Of a stretch of 64,000 nt of DNA, positions 48,801 through 56,810 are shown one piece after another. Position numbers and translations under genes: made by a program. The DNA lies in contig AP025763.1 in NCBI GenBank assembly GCA_027943745.1, forward strand, positions 1,116,001-1,180,000. Reading direction: 5' to 3'. The notes beneath the pieces are model-generated. The model saw only the letters and a program-made list of their open reading frames with translations, did not search any database and was not told the DNA's origin. Every line of letters begins with the position of its first letter. The first letter of the stretch is position 1. This stretch comes from Neptuniibacter victor (GTDB taxonomy: Bacteria; Pseudomonadota; Gammaproteobacteria; Pseudomonadales; Balneatricaceae).

Positions 48801-51800
48801 CGCAGTACAAACAACAGACGACAGCACACTTGAAGGCCGTGAGACCTTCCAGATCAGTGGTCAGACTAGCAGCATGACAGCTGCGAACACGGCGACAGGT
48901 ACCATCGTTGATGACGGTACCGGCCCAGGTCCAAACCCAGACAATGATACCCCAGTGATCAGCATCACTGATGCGACGCAGGAAGAGGGCAGCACGCTGA
49001 CCTTCGATGCGACGCTGACAGGTACAGCAACTCAGGCATATGACGTTGATCTAGCGTTGAGTGACTCTAACCCACTCTCAGCAGAAGCAGGTGTGGATTA
49101 CACCAATGCGATGACAGTGACCGTTGTCGGTGGTGCACAGAACGGTCAGACACTGACCCTATCTGGCAGCACGGTAACAGTCCCAGCAGATGCAACGGGC
49201 TTAAGTATTGCAGTAGCAACAACCAGCGATGACACGCTTGAAGGCGCAGAGACCTTCCAGATCAGCGGTCAGACAAGCAGCATGACAGCCGCTAATACAG
49301 CGACAGGTACTATCACAGATGATGGCACCGGCACCGATGGCGATGATCCGGGTTCAGATGTCGATAACGACACGCCAGTGATCAGTATTGCTGATGCTAT
49401 TCAGGTTGAAGGTGATGTGCTAACTTTCAATGCAACGCTAACGGGTGATGCAGAGATTGCATACGATGTTGATCTAGCATTGAGCGACTCGAACCCACTC
49501 TCAGCAGAAGCGGGTGTGGATTACACCAATGCGATGACAGTGACCGTTGTCGGAGGTGCGCAGAACGGCCAGACCTTAACGCTAAGCGGAAGTACAGTGA
49601 CAGTCCCTGCGGATGCAACGGGCTTGAACATTGCAGTACAAACAACTTCTGACGGTGTTTTTGAAGGTGCAGAGACCTTCCAGATCAGTGGTCAGACTAG
49701 CAGCATGACTGCAGCAGATACTGCGACAGGTACTATTACCGACACTGGCGCTCCAGTAATTACAATTTCCGATGCAACACAAGAAGAGGGTAGTACCCTA
49801 ACTTTCAATGCTGTATTGGTAGGCTCGGCAGTTGCTGATTATGACGTAGATTTGACGTTGAGCGACTCGAACCCACTCTCAGCAGAAGCAGGTGTGGATT
49901 ACACCAATGCGATGACAGTGACCGTTGTCGGTGGTGCGCAGAACGGTCAGACACTGACCCTATCTGGCAGCACGGTAACAGTCCCAGCAGATGCAACGGG
50001 CTTAAGTATTGCAGTAGCAACAACCAGCGATGACACACTTGAAGGCGCAGAGACCTTCCAGATCAGCGGTCAGACAAGCAGCATGACAGCCGCTAATACA
50101 GCGACAGGTACTATCACAGATGATGGCACCGGTACAGACGGTGATGATCCAGGTTCAGATGTTGATAACGACACACCTGTGATCAGCATTGCGGATGCAG
50201 AGCAGAACGAAGGCGATGTCCTAACTTTCAATGCAACGCTAACGGGTGATGCAGAGATTGCATACGATGTTGATCTAGCATTGAGCGACTCTAACCCACT
50301 CTCAGCAGAAGCGGGTGTGGATTACACCAATGCGATGACAGTGACCGTTGTCGGTGGTGCGCAGAACGGCCAGACCCTAACGCTAAGCGGAAGTACAGTG
50401 ACAGTCCCTGCGGATGCAACGGGCTTGAACATCGCAGTACAAACAACAGATGACAGCACACTTGAAGGCCGTGAGACCTTCCAGATCAGTGGTCAGACTA
50501 GCAGCATGACAGCTGCGAACACGGCGACAGGTACCATCGTTGATGACGGTACCGGCCCAGGTCCAAACCCAGACAATGATACCCCAGTGATCAGCATCAC
50601 TGATGCGACGCAGGAAGAGGGCAGCACGCTGACCTTCGATGCGACGCTGACAGGTACAGCAACTCAGGCATATGACGTTGATCTAGCGTTGAGTGACTCT
50701 AACCCACTCTCAGCAGAAGCAGGTGTGGATTACACCAATGCGATGACAGTGACCGTTGTCGGTGGTGCACAGAACGGTCAGACACTGACCCTATCTGGCA
50801 GCACGGTAACAGTCCCAGCAGATGCAACGGGTCTAAGCATTGCGGTAGCAACAACCAGCGATGACACACTTGAAGGCGCAGAGACCTTCCAGATCAGCGG
50901 TCAGACAAGCAGCATGACAGCCGCTAACACAGCGACAGGTACTATCACAGATGATGGCACCGGTACAGACGGTGATGATCCAGGTTCAGATGTTGATAAC
51001 GACACACCTGTGATCAGCATTGCGGATGCTGAGCAGAACGAAGGCGATGTCCTAACTTTCAATGCAACGCTAACGGGTGATGCAGAGATTGCATACGATG
51101 TTGATCTAGCATTGAGCGACTCTAACCCACTCTCAGCAGAAGCGGGTGTGGATTACACCAATGCGATGACAGTGACCGTTGTCGGTGGTGCGCAGAACGG
51201 CCAGACCCTAACGCTAAGCGGAAGTACAGTGACAGTCCCTGCGGATGCAACGGGCTTGAACATCGCAGTACAAACAACAGATGACAGCACACTTGAAGGC
51301 CGTGAGACCTTCCAGATCAGTGGTCAGACTAGCAGCATGACAGCTGCGAACACGGCGACAGGTACCATCGTTGATGACGGTACCGGCCCAGGTCCAAACC
51401 CAGACAATGATACCCCAGTGATCAGCATCACTGATGCGACGCAGGAAGAGGGCAGCACGCTGACCTTCGATGCGACGCTGACAGGTACAGCAACTCAGGC
51501 ATATGACGTTGATCTAGCGTTGAGTGACTCTAACCCACTCTCAGCAGAAGCAGGTGTGGATTACACCAATGCGATGACAGTGACCGTTGTCGGTGGTGCA
51601 CAGAACGGTCAGACACTGACCCTATCTGGCAGCACGGTAACAGTCCCAGCAGATGCAACGGGTCTAAGCATTGCGGTAGCAACAACCAGCGATGACACAC
51701 TTGAAGGCGCAGAGACCTTCCAGATCAGCGGTCAGACAAGCAGCATGACAGCCGCTAACACAGCGACAGGTACTATCACAGATGATGGCACCGGTACAGA

Positions 51801-54800
51801 CGGTGATGATCCAGGTTCAGATGTTGATAACGACACACCTGTGATCAGCATTGCGGATGCTGAGCAGAACGAAGGCGATGTCCTAACTTTCAATGCAACG
51901 CTAACGGGTGATGCAGAGATTGCATACGATGTTGATCTAGCATTGAGCGACTCTAACCCACTCTCAGCAGAAGCGGGTGTGGATTACACCAATGCGATGA
52001 CAGTGACCGTTGTCGGTGGTGCGCAGAACGGCCAGACCCTAACGCTAAGCGGAAGTACAGTGACAGTCCCTGCGGATGCAACGGGCTTGAACATCGCAGT
52101 ACAAACAACAGATGACAGCACACTTGAAGGCCGTGAGACCTTCCAGATCAGTGGTCAGACTAGCAGCATGACAGCTGCGAACACGGCGACAGGTACCATC
52201 GTTGATGACGGTACCGGCCCAGGTCCAAACCCAGACAATGATACCCCAGTGATCAGCATCACTGATGCGACGCAGGAAGAGGGCAGCACGCTGACCTTCG
52301 ATGCGACGCTGACAGGTACAGCAACTCAGGCATATGACGTTGATCTAGCGTTGAGTGACTCTAACCCACTCTCAGCAGAAGCAGGTGTGGATTACACCAA
52401 TGCGATGACAGTGACCGTTGTCGGTGGTGCACAGAACGGTCAGACACTGACCCTATCTGGCAGCACGGTAACAGTCCCAGCAGATGCAACGGGTCTAAGC
52501 ATTGCGGTAGCAACAACCAGCGATGACACACTTGAAGGCGCAGAGACCTTCCAGATCAGCGGTCAGACAAGCAGCATGACAGCCGCTAACACAGCGACAG
52601 GTACTATCACAGATGATGGCACCGGTACAGACGGTGATGATCCAGGTTCAGATGTTGATAACGACACACCTGTGATCAGCATTGCGGATGCTGAGCAGAA
52701 CGAAGGCGATGTCCTAACTTTCAATGCAACGCTAACGGGTGATGCAGAGATTGCATACGATGTTGATCTAGCATTGAGCGACTCTAACCCACTCTCAGCA
52801 GAAGCGGGTGTGGATTACACCAATGCGATGACAGTGACCGTTGTCGGTGGTGCGCAGAACGGCCAGACCCTAACGCTAAGCGGAAGTACAGTGACAGTCC
52901 CTGCGGATGCAACGGGCTTGAACATCGCAGTACAAACAACAGATGACAGCACACTTGAAGGCCGTGAGACCTTCCAGATCAGTGGTCAGACTAGCAGCAT
53001 GACAGCTGCGAACACGGCGACAGGTACCATCGTTGATGACGGTACCGGCCCAGGTCCAAACCCAGACAATGATACCCCAGTGATCAGCATCACTGATGCG
53101 ACGCAGGAAGAGGGCAGCACGCTGACCTTCGATGCGACGCTGACAGGTACAGCAACTCAGGCATATGACGTTGATCTAGCGTTGAGTGACTCTAACCCAC
53201 TCTCAGCAGAAGCAGGTGTGGATTACACCAATGCGATGACAGTGACCGTTGTCGGTGGTGCACAGAACGGTCAGACACTGACCCTATCTGGCAGTACGGT
53301 AACAGTCCCTGCAGACGCAACAGGCCTGAGCATTGCGGTAGCAACAACCGAAGATGGTGTAGTAGAGCCGTCTGAAACGTTTGAGATCAGTGGCCAGACC
53401 AGCAGCATGACAGTAGCTGGTACTGCAACAGGTACTATTATTGATGACGATCATGCTCCTGTAGCTGTTGATGATCCCGGCTTTATTGCTGGCGGGTTAG
53501 CTTCGGAATATTATGGTTATCGTGAAGGTGTTGATGGCGGTAACTTAACGAGTGTCCAGCAAGTTAAAGACTATGTTGCGGCTAACAATGCAGAGATAAC
53601 TTTCACGTCCACTCGTATCAATTACGGCTATGCCGATACGAATAACAATAACCGCTATGACAGTGGTGAAGTTGTTGGTACGGGTAATTTGGCTGACAGT
53701 GTTGCTTCCGGTGGTGGGGTACCGACTCATTTAGTTGAATTCCTTAAGCAAGATGCGGGTTCAATTCAAGGAGCTAGTACGCAGGCGGCAACAGACGGCG
53801 TTATCCACATGTCAGGTGTTATTGATATACCTGCAGGCGGTACCTATACCTTTGATGTCCAGCACGATGATGGTTTTGTCATCTATGTTGATGGTGTAGA
53901 TATTTTTAACTATGACAATATCACTCCTCCAACGGAATCGATTAAAAGTGTAGATTTAACTGGCGGTAAACACACGGTTGAAGTTTTCTATTGGGATCAA
54001 GCCGGGAACTATGTTTTTGATCTACAGTTATTGGATGCTAGTGATAACAATGTATGGGTTTCTCAAAATCTATCTACGCCGATTTCTTCTACTATTGTTA
54101 CAACTGAAGAAACACCGATTATAATTGACTTAGATGATAATGATTCCGACGTAGATGGTGATCTAGATCCATCTTCAATTGTTATCCAGTCTAATCCAGC
54201 TAATGGCAGTGTGGTTGTTCACAATGATGGCACTGTTACATATACACCAAACTTGGATTTTTATGGTGTTGATACATTTACTTATACCATTAAGGATCTT
54301 GCAGGCAATGAATCTAATGTCGCAACCGTGACGGTAGCGGTAAATGCTGTTAATGATATTCCGCAGCTTTCTGTTCAAGGGCCTTTAAATGTTTCTGAAG
54401 AAGCAATCCCATCTATAGGTGCTCGAGAAGCAGATGATGCGGCTGATACTTCTACTGAATCAGGTGTCGTAACCATTATTGACCCTGATAATTCTGATTT
54501 TGTTATCAGTTTGACTGGGCCCGCTGGTGTTACTACTTCTGGTGGTGATGCTGTAACTTGGACTTGGGTAGAAGATACAAATCCAGCAAATGGCATTCAA
54601 GGTGTATTAACGGGTATAAACAGTGTTACTGGAACTGATGTTGCAACCGTTGTGTTGAATGATACCGTTAGTAATGGCAATGGAAATTACACAGCGCAGT
54701 ATGACGTAAGTCTTTTAGCTGGTATTGATCATGATTCCGGTAATGGCGAGAATAATGAGCAATTGGTTTTCACTGCGAGTGTATCTGACCAGCGTGCAGC

Positions 54801-56622
54801 GCCACAATCAATAGATCTCGTTGTAAACGTGGAAGATGATACTAGTGCAGGCTTTGATATTAATCAGGACTTGCTAGGTAATCAGGATACAGTCACAACC
54901 AACCTGATCCTTACTATCGACCGTTCAGGTAGTATGGGCAATAATTTCTATGGCGATAACCTCTATTACTTAGAAATTGCTCGTGATGCTTTGAAGCAGC
55001 TAATTAGTTCTGCAGATGATGCCGGTAACGTGAACGTTATGATTACCGACTTCTCAAGTAACACCAGAAATAGTGGTTGGTTGGTTGATGATGTTGATGC
55101 GGCTGTTGCATATCTTGATGGGTTAATTGCTAGCGGCGGAACTCGCTACGATGCAGCACTTAATGAAACCATTTCTGAGTTTACTAGTGTTACTCCACCG
55201 CCTGCTGATCAGACGTTCTCTTATTTTGTAACTGATGGTTTGCCTAACAATGGCTATGGTGTGGATAACACTGTTACTTATACTGAGGGAGGCACTACAT
55301 ACAATGGTGCTACTGCATGGCAAGAATTCCTAGGCGATAACAATGTCTCAGAATCTTATGCAATCGGTATTGGTAATGTACTGAGTAACAGTAGTTCTGC
55401 GGTTAATCACCTTAACGACATTGCTTATGCAACTGATAGTGGTTACGTTAATGCCAATAACAGTAATACTGCTGAAGAAAATACAATTATTCTGTCAAAT
55501 CCGAATGATTTGGCTGACTCATTGTTAGAAGCATTTAGCAGTGATTCTATTGGAGGCACTGTATCAAGTAGTCTGGGTACTTCCGGTAGCAGCGGTTTCG
55601 TAATGGGGGCAGATGGTGGTGATCTTACATCGATCACTATCGATGGCCATACCTACACTTATGAAAATTCTACAGTGTCCAAACCATCGGGTAGTCCTGG
55701 TGTTATTAGCGGTACTTCATTGACCGTAGCAACAACATTGGGAGGTAATTTTACTCTTAACTTTGCGACTGGCTCATATAGCTACCAGATTACGGTAACT
55801 ACTGCATTGCTTGGTGCGCAAGAAATGTTTGCAGTTACTGCTGTGGATGCTGATGGTGATACTGCTTCGTTGAATATGACGTTCGATATAGACTTTACGG
55901 CAGCGCTTGATGCTAACCGTGATATTGTCTTAACGAATATCAATGATGGTTCGCCTGTTGTTATTCCGACAGTCGCATTGATGCATAACGATAAAGTGGA
56001 TGATACGAATATAACTGCGGTAAGTGATGCTGTTGGCGGATCTGTTTCTGCTACTCAAACTGAGGTTACATTTGATCCTAGTGGTTCACCTTCAAGTTTG
56101 ACGGAAGTGAGCTTCCATTACACCTTAGGAACCGCTCCTAATACAGATTCTACGGAAGTAGATATCAATGCTAGCAACGGCTCTACTATTACGGGTACAG
56201 ATGCTGATGAAATTCTTATTGGTGGTGCTGGTAATGACACCTTAATCGGTGGCGCAGGAAGTGACGCTCTTGTGGGCGGTGCTGGTAATGACATATTAAC
56301 GGGTGGAGATGATGACGACCTGTTTGTATGGTCTAAATCTGATTTGGGTACTGGTGGTACTATTGCTGCGGATCAAATTACTGATTTTGATACATCAGAA
56401 AATGATGTGATTGATCTTTCGGATGTACTGTCTGATGGATCTCATACCATCGATGCAGTCATGAACAGTGGTCATCTTCAGCTTACTATCACCGATACTT
56501 CATCAAATCAGGTTGTACAAACCGTTGATGTGAATAACCTATCGGTTGGCAGTGATGCAGAAGCACAGAATCTTCTGAATACCTTACTTACTAACAATAA
56601 TATCGATGATGGAATTGTCTAA
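39826..56622 (+). CDS. Giant LapA/RTX-type repeat adhesin with N-terminal retention module
   Basis: 5598 residues from the ATG at 39826 (AAGGA upstream); the frame is open 21 codons earlier but MSVIGTVSHLIGRAVAI is the standard start. N-terminal retention module to about residue 100, then TAAG at 106-109 in the LapG-cleavage position, then one divergent Calx-beta-like domain and 31 near-identical repeats (about 289-4544). The C-terminal part has a PA14-like domain (about 4556-4745), a cadherin-like repeat (about 4765-4840), a von Willebrand A domain with an intact MIDAS DRSGSMG (Asp5032), RTX nonapeptides (GGAGNDTL type, about 5457-5505) and a type I secretion tail. Surface or biofilm adhesion is the known role of such proteins; the ligand is unknown. 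The exporter and LapD/LapG are not in view. Confidence 0.95.
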   Translation: MSVIGTVSHLIGRAVAIKADGTERVLALGDEVHADEMVRVAPDASIEIAMEGGEPVKLDGGQNWLANSETFTEAEDFDLTEATADVEAIQAAILAGADPTEVAEETAAGGDAPGAGGDGNEGSSTVNIERTAQEVDPNAGYETSGFGQGDGQGPVYEGESVFIKPVISISSLNDGEFSGATVVEGNQLAFQVTLDKASTINVSGDFNIVLGSAELQDLFANVQLSGSFTIPAGELQAIITIPTFDDTLYEGGVGTFENLNVILSNINGNVDTGVLQAEGRIEDNDPTPVISIADAEQNEGDVLTFNATLTGDAEIAYDVDLALSDSNPLSAEAGVDYTNAMTVTVVGGAQNGQTLTLSGSTVTVPADATGLNIAVQTTDDSTLEGRETFQISGQTSSMTAANTATGTIVDDGTGPGPNPDNDTPVISITDATQEEGSTLTFDATLTGTATQAYDVDLALSDSNPLSAEAGVDYTNAMTVTVVGGAQNGQTLTLSGSTVTVPADATGLSIAVATTSDDTLEGAETFQISGQTSSMTAANTATGTITDDGTGTDGDDPGSDVDNDTPVISIADAEQNEGDVLTFNATLTGDAEIAYDVDLALSDSNPLSAEAGVDYTNAMTVTVVGGAQNGQTLTLSGSTVTVPADATGLNIAVQTTDDSTLEGRETFQISGQTSSMTAANTATGTIVDDGTGPGPNPDNDTPVISITDATQEEGSTLTFDATLTGTATQAYDVDLALSDSNPLSAEAGVDYTNAMTVTVVGGAQNGQTLTLSGSTVTVPADATGLSIAVATTSDDTLEGAETFQISGQTSSMTAANTATGTITDDGTGTDGDDPGSDVDNDTPVISIADAEQNEGDVLTFNATLTGDAEIAYDVDLALSDSNPLSAEAGVDYTNAMTVTVVGGAQNGQTLTLSGSTVTVPADATGLNIAVQTTDDSTLEGRETFQISGQTSSMTAANTATGTIVDDGTGPGPNPDNDTPVISITDATQEEGSTLTFDATLTGTATQAYDVDLALSDSNPLSAEAGVDYTNAMTVTVVGGAQNGQTLTLSGSTVTVPADATGLSIAVATTSDDTLEGAETFQISGQTSSMTAANTATGTITDDGTGTDGDDPGSDVDNDTPVISIADAEQNEGDVLTFNATLTGDAEIAYDVDLALSDSNPLSAEAGVDYTNAMTVTVVGGAQNGQTLTLSGSTVTVPADATGLNIAVQTTDDSTLEGRETFQISGQTSSMTAANTATGTIVDDGTGPGPNPDNDTPVISIADASQNEGDVLTFNATLTGTATQAYDVDLALSDSNPLSAEAGVDYTNAMTVTVVGGAQNGQTLTLSGSTVTVPADATGLNVSVQTTADIPFEGVETFNISGQTSSMAVADIAIGSIVDGGAPVVTISDATQEEGSTLVFNASFAGVSVVDYDVDLALSDSNPLSAEAGVDYTNAMTVTVVGGAQNGQTLTLSGSTVTVPADATGLSIAVATTSDDTLEGAETFQISGQTSSMTAANTATGTITDDGTGTDGDDPGSDVDNDTPVISIADAEQNEGDVLTFNATLTGDAEIAYDVDLALSDSNPLSAEAGVDYTNAMTVTVVGGAQNGQTLTLSGSTVTVPADATGLNIAVQTTDDSTLEGRETFQISGQTSSMTAANTATGTIVDDGTGPGPNPDNDTPVISITDATQEEGSTLTFDATLTGTATQAYDVDLALSDSNPLSAEAGVDYTNAMTVTVVGGAQNGQTLTLSGSTVTVPADATGLSIAVATTSDDTLEGAETFQISGQTSSMTAANTATGTITDDGTGTDGDDPGSDVDNDTPVISIADAEQNEGDVLTFNATLTGDAEIAYDVDLALSDSNPLSAEAGVDYTNAMTVTVVGGAQNGQTLTLSGSTVTVPADATGLNIAVQTTDDSTLEGRETFQISGQTSSMTAANTATGTIVDDGTGPGPNPDNDTPVISITDATQEEGSTLTFDATLTGTATQAYDVDLALSDSNPLSAEAGVDYTNAMTVTVVGGAQNGQTLTLSGSTVTVPADATGLSIAVATTSDDTLEGAETFQISGQTSSMTAANTATGTITDDGTGTDGDDPGSDVDNDTPVISIADAEQNEGDVLTFNATLTGDAEIAYDVDLALSDSNPLSAEAGVDYTNAMTVTVVGGAQNGQTLTLSGSTVTVPADATGLNIAVQTTDDSTLEGRETFQISGQTSSMTAANTATGTIVDDGTGPGPNPDNDTPVISITDATQEEGSTLTFDATLTGTATQAYDVDLALSDSNPLSAEAGVDYTNAMTVTVVGGAQNGQTLTLSGSTVTVPADATGLSIAVATTSDDTLEGAETFQISGQTSSMTAANTATGTITDDGTGTDGDDPGSDVDNDTPVISIADAEQNEGDVLTFNATLTGDAEIAYDVDLALSDSNPLSAEAGVDYTNAMTVTVVGGAQNGQTLTLSGSTVTVPADATGLNIAVQTTDDSTLEGRETFQISGQTSSMTAANTATGTIVDDGTGPGPNPDNDTPVISITDATQEEGSTLTFDATLTGTATQAYDVDLALSDSNPLSAEAGVDYTNAMTVTVVGGAQNGQTLTLSGSTVTVPADATGLSIAVATTSDDTLEGAETFQISGQTSSMTAANTATGTITDDGTGTDGDDPGSDVDNDTPVISIADAEQNEGDVLTFNATLTGDAEIAYDVDLALSDSNPLSAEAGVDYTNAMTVTVVGGAQNGQTLTLSGSTVTVPADATGLNIAVQTTDDSTLEGRETFQISGQTSSMTAANTATGTIVDDGTGPGPNPDNDTPVISITDATQEEGSTLTFDATLTGTATQAYDVDLALSDSNPLSAEAGVDYTNAMTVTVVGGAQNGQTLTLSGSTVTVPADATGLSIAVATTSDDTLEGAETFQISGQTSSMTAANTATGTITDDGTGTDGDDPGSDVDNDTPVISIADAEQNEGDVLTFNATLTGDAEIAYDVDLALSDSNPLSAEAGVDYTNAMTVTVVGGAQNGQTLTLSGSTVTVPADATGLNIAVQTTDDSTLEGRETFQISGQTSSMTAANTATGTIVDDGTGPGPNPDNDTPVISITDATQEEGSTLTFDATLTGTATQAYDVDLALSDSNPLSAEAGVDYTNAMTVTVVGGAQNGQTLTLSGSTVTVPADATGLSIAVATTSDDTLEGAETFQISGQTSSMTAANTATGTITDDGTGTDGDDPGSDVDNDTPVISIADAIQVEGDVLTFNATLTGDAEIAYDVDLALSDSNPLSAEAGVDYTNAMTVTVVGGAQNGQTLTLSGSTVTVPADATGLNIAVQTTSDGVFEGAETFQISGQTSSMTAADTATGTITDTGAPVITISDATQEEGSTLTFNAVLVGSAVADYDVDLTLSDSNPLSAEAGVDYTNAMTVTVVGGAQNGQTLTLSGSTVTVPADATGLSIAVATTSDDTLEGAETFQISGQTSSMTAANTATGTITDDGTGTDGDDPGSDVDNDTPVISIADAEQNEGDVLTFNATLTGDAEIAYDVDLALSDSNPLSAEAGVDYTNAMTVTVVGGAQNGQTLTLSGSTVTVPADATGLNIAVQTTDDSTLEGRETFQISGQTSSMTAANTATGTIVDDGTGPGPNPDNDTPVISITDATQEEGSTLTFDATLTGTATQAYDVDLALSDSNPLSAEAGVDYTNAMTVTVVGGAQNGQTLTLSGSTVTVPADATGLSIAVATTSDDTLEGAETFQISGQTSSMTAANTATGTITDDGTGTDGDDPGSDVDNDTPVISIADAEQNEGDVLTFNATLTGDAEIAYDVDLALSDSNPLSAEAGVDYTNAMTVTVVGGAQNGQTLTLSGSTVTVPADATGLNIAVQTTDDSTLEGRETFQISGQTSSMTAANTATGTIVDDGTGPGPNPDNDTPVISITDATQEEGSTLTFDATLTGTATQAYDVDLALSDSNPLSAEAGVDYTNAMTVTVVGGAQNGQTLTLSGSTVTVPADATGLSIAVATTSDDTLEGAETFQISGQTSSMTAANTATGTITDDGTGTDGDDPGSDVDNDTPVISIADAEQNEGDVLTFNATLTGDAEIAYDVDLALSDSNPLSAEAGVDYTNAMTVTVVGGAQNGQTLTLSGSTVTVPADATGLNIAVQTTDDSTLEGRETFQISGQTSSMTAANTATGTIVDDGTGPGPNPDNDTPVISITDATQEEGSTLTFDATLTGTATQAYDVDLALSDSNPLSAEAGVDYTNAMTVTVVGGAQNGQTLTLSGSTVTVPADATGLSIAVATTSDDTLEGAETFQISGQTSSMTAANTATGTITDDGTGTDGDDPGSDVDNDTPVISIADAEQNEGDVLTFNATLTGDAEIAYDVDLALSDSNPLSAEAGVDYTNAMTVTVVGGAQNGQTLTLSGSTVTVPADATGLNIAVQTTDDSTLEGRETFQISGQTSSMTAANTATGTIVDDGTGPGPNPDNDTPVISITDATQEEGSTLTFDATLTGTATQAYDVDLALSDSNPLSAEAGVDYTNAMTVTVVGGAQNGQTLTLSGSTVTVPADATGLSIAVATTEDGVVEPSETFEISGQTSSMTVAGTATGTIIDDDHAPVAVDDPGFIAGGLASEYYGYREGVDGGNLTSVQQVKDYVAANNAEITFTSTRINYGYADTNNNNRYDSGEVVGTGNLADSVASGGGVPTHLVEFLKQDAGSIQGASTQAATDGVIHMSGVIDIPAGGTYTFDVQHDDGFVIYVDGVDIFNYDNITPPTESIKSVDLTGGKHTVEVFYWDQAGNYVFDLQLLDASDNNVWVSQNLSTPISSTIVTTEETPIIIDLDDNDSDVDGDLDPSSIVIQSNPANGSVVVHNDGTVTYTPNLDFYGVDTFTYTIKDLAGNESNVATVTVAVNAVNDIPQLSVQGPLNVSEEAIPSIGAREADDAADTSTESGVVTIIDPDNSDFVISLTGPAGVTTSGGDAVTWTWVEDTNPANGIQGVLTGINSVTGTDVATVVLNDTVSNGNGNYTAQYDVSLLAGIDHDSGNGENNEQLVFTASVSDQRAAPQSIDLVVNVEDDTSAGFDINQDLLGNQDTVTTNLILTIDRSGSMGNNFYGDNLYYLEIARDALKQLISSADDAGNVNVMITDFSSNTRNSGWLVDDVDAAVAYLDGLIASGGTRYDAALNETISEFTSVTPPPADQTFSYFVTDGLPNNGYGVDNTVTYTEGGTTYNGATAWQEFLGDNNVSESYAIGIGNVLSNSSSAVNHLNDIAYATDSGYVNANNSNTAEENTIILSNPNDLADSLLEAFSSDSIGGTVSSSLGTSGSSGFVMGADGGDLTSITIDGHTYTYENSTVSKPSGSPGVISGTSLTVATTLGGNFTLNFATGSYSYQITVTTALLGAQEMFAVTAVDADGDTASLNMTFDIDFTAALDANRDIVLTNINDGSPVVIPTVALMHNDKVDDTNITAVSDAVGGSVSATQTEVTFDPSGSPSSLTEVSFHYTLGTAPNTDSTEVDINASNGSTITGTDADEILIGGAGNDTLIGGAGSDALVGGAGNDILTGGDDDDLFVWSKSDLGTGGTIAADQITDFDTSENDVIDLSDVLSDGSHTIDAVMNSGHLQLTITDTSSNQVVQTVDVNNLSVGSDAEAQNLLNTLLTNNNIDDGIV
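43591..44391 (+). repeat. First irregular repeat pair in the array
   Basis: An A-like unit of 378 bp (ISIADASQNEGDV start, ADIPFEGVETFNISG end) followed by a diverged B-like unit at 43969 (FNASFAGVSVVDYDVDL). The Asp-rich linker is missing; the two are joined by VDGGAPVVTIS. It divides block 1 from block 2. Confidence 0.85.
49378..50178 (+). repeat. Second irregular repeat pair in the array
   Basis: A-like unit of 378 bp (ISIADAIQVEGDV start, SDGVFEGAETFQISG end) and a diverged B-like unit at 49756 (TFNAVLVGSAVADYDVDLT). Same short linker style (TDTGAPVITIS) as the first irregular pair. It divides block 2 from block 3. Confidence 0.85.
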
Positions 56623-56647
56623 TCACGATAGATAAGTAGTTGAGTAT

Positions 56648-56677
56648 AAAAAGCACCCATTATGGGTGCTTTTTTTT
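56648..56677 (+). terminator. Intrinsic terminator after the adhesin gene
   Basis: AAAGCACCCAT / ATGGGTGCTTT hairpin followed by an eight-base T-run. It separates the adhesin from the mksFEB operon. Confidence 0.9.
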
Positions 56678-56810
56678 ATCTAAAATTCTGCCGATTCAAT
56701 AGGATAGCTTTTCTTGATTTTTGAACGGGCTTTACCCCTTATCCCAGTGCGATTTTTCCGTTAGAATCGGTGGCTATTATTTGAAAAATAACACTGCGGA
56801 TAAACGCTGA

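Larger units (their letters stand above)
40690..53457 (+). repeat. Array of 31 Calx-beta-like repeats
   Basis: Alternating A units (408 bp, 136 residues, ISIADAEQNEGDVLTFNA type) and B units (423 bp, 141 residues, ISITDATQEEGSTLTFDA type) with an 831-bp pair period. A starts at 40690, 41521, 42352, 43183, 44392, 45223, 46054, 46885, 47716, 48547, 49378, 50179, 51010, 51841 and 52672. Most copies of one type are identical or nearly so in DNA. A and B share an identical protein core from GVDYTNAMTVTVVGGAQN to TVPADATGL but use different synonymous codons. Linkers are Asp-rich (DGTGPGPNPDNDTP or DGDDPGSDVDNDTP), likely calcium-binding. Confidence 0.95.

Noticed and set aside
43232-50038. Recurring minus-strand ORFs of about 77 residues inside the adhesin repeats
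   Set aside because: They recur at the 831-bp period, have no ribosome sites and are simply the antisense of a repeated, codon-biased gene.
40690-53457. CRISPR array
   Set aside because: The repeats are 400-bp coding units with no short palindromic repeat or unique spacers and lie in a single open frame.
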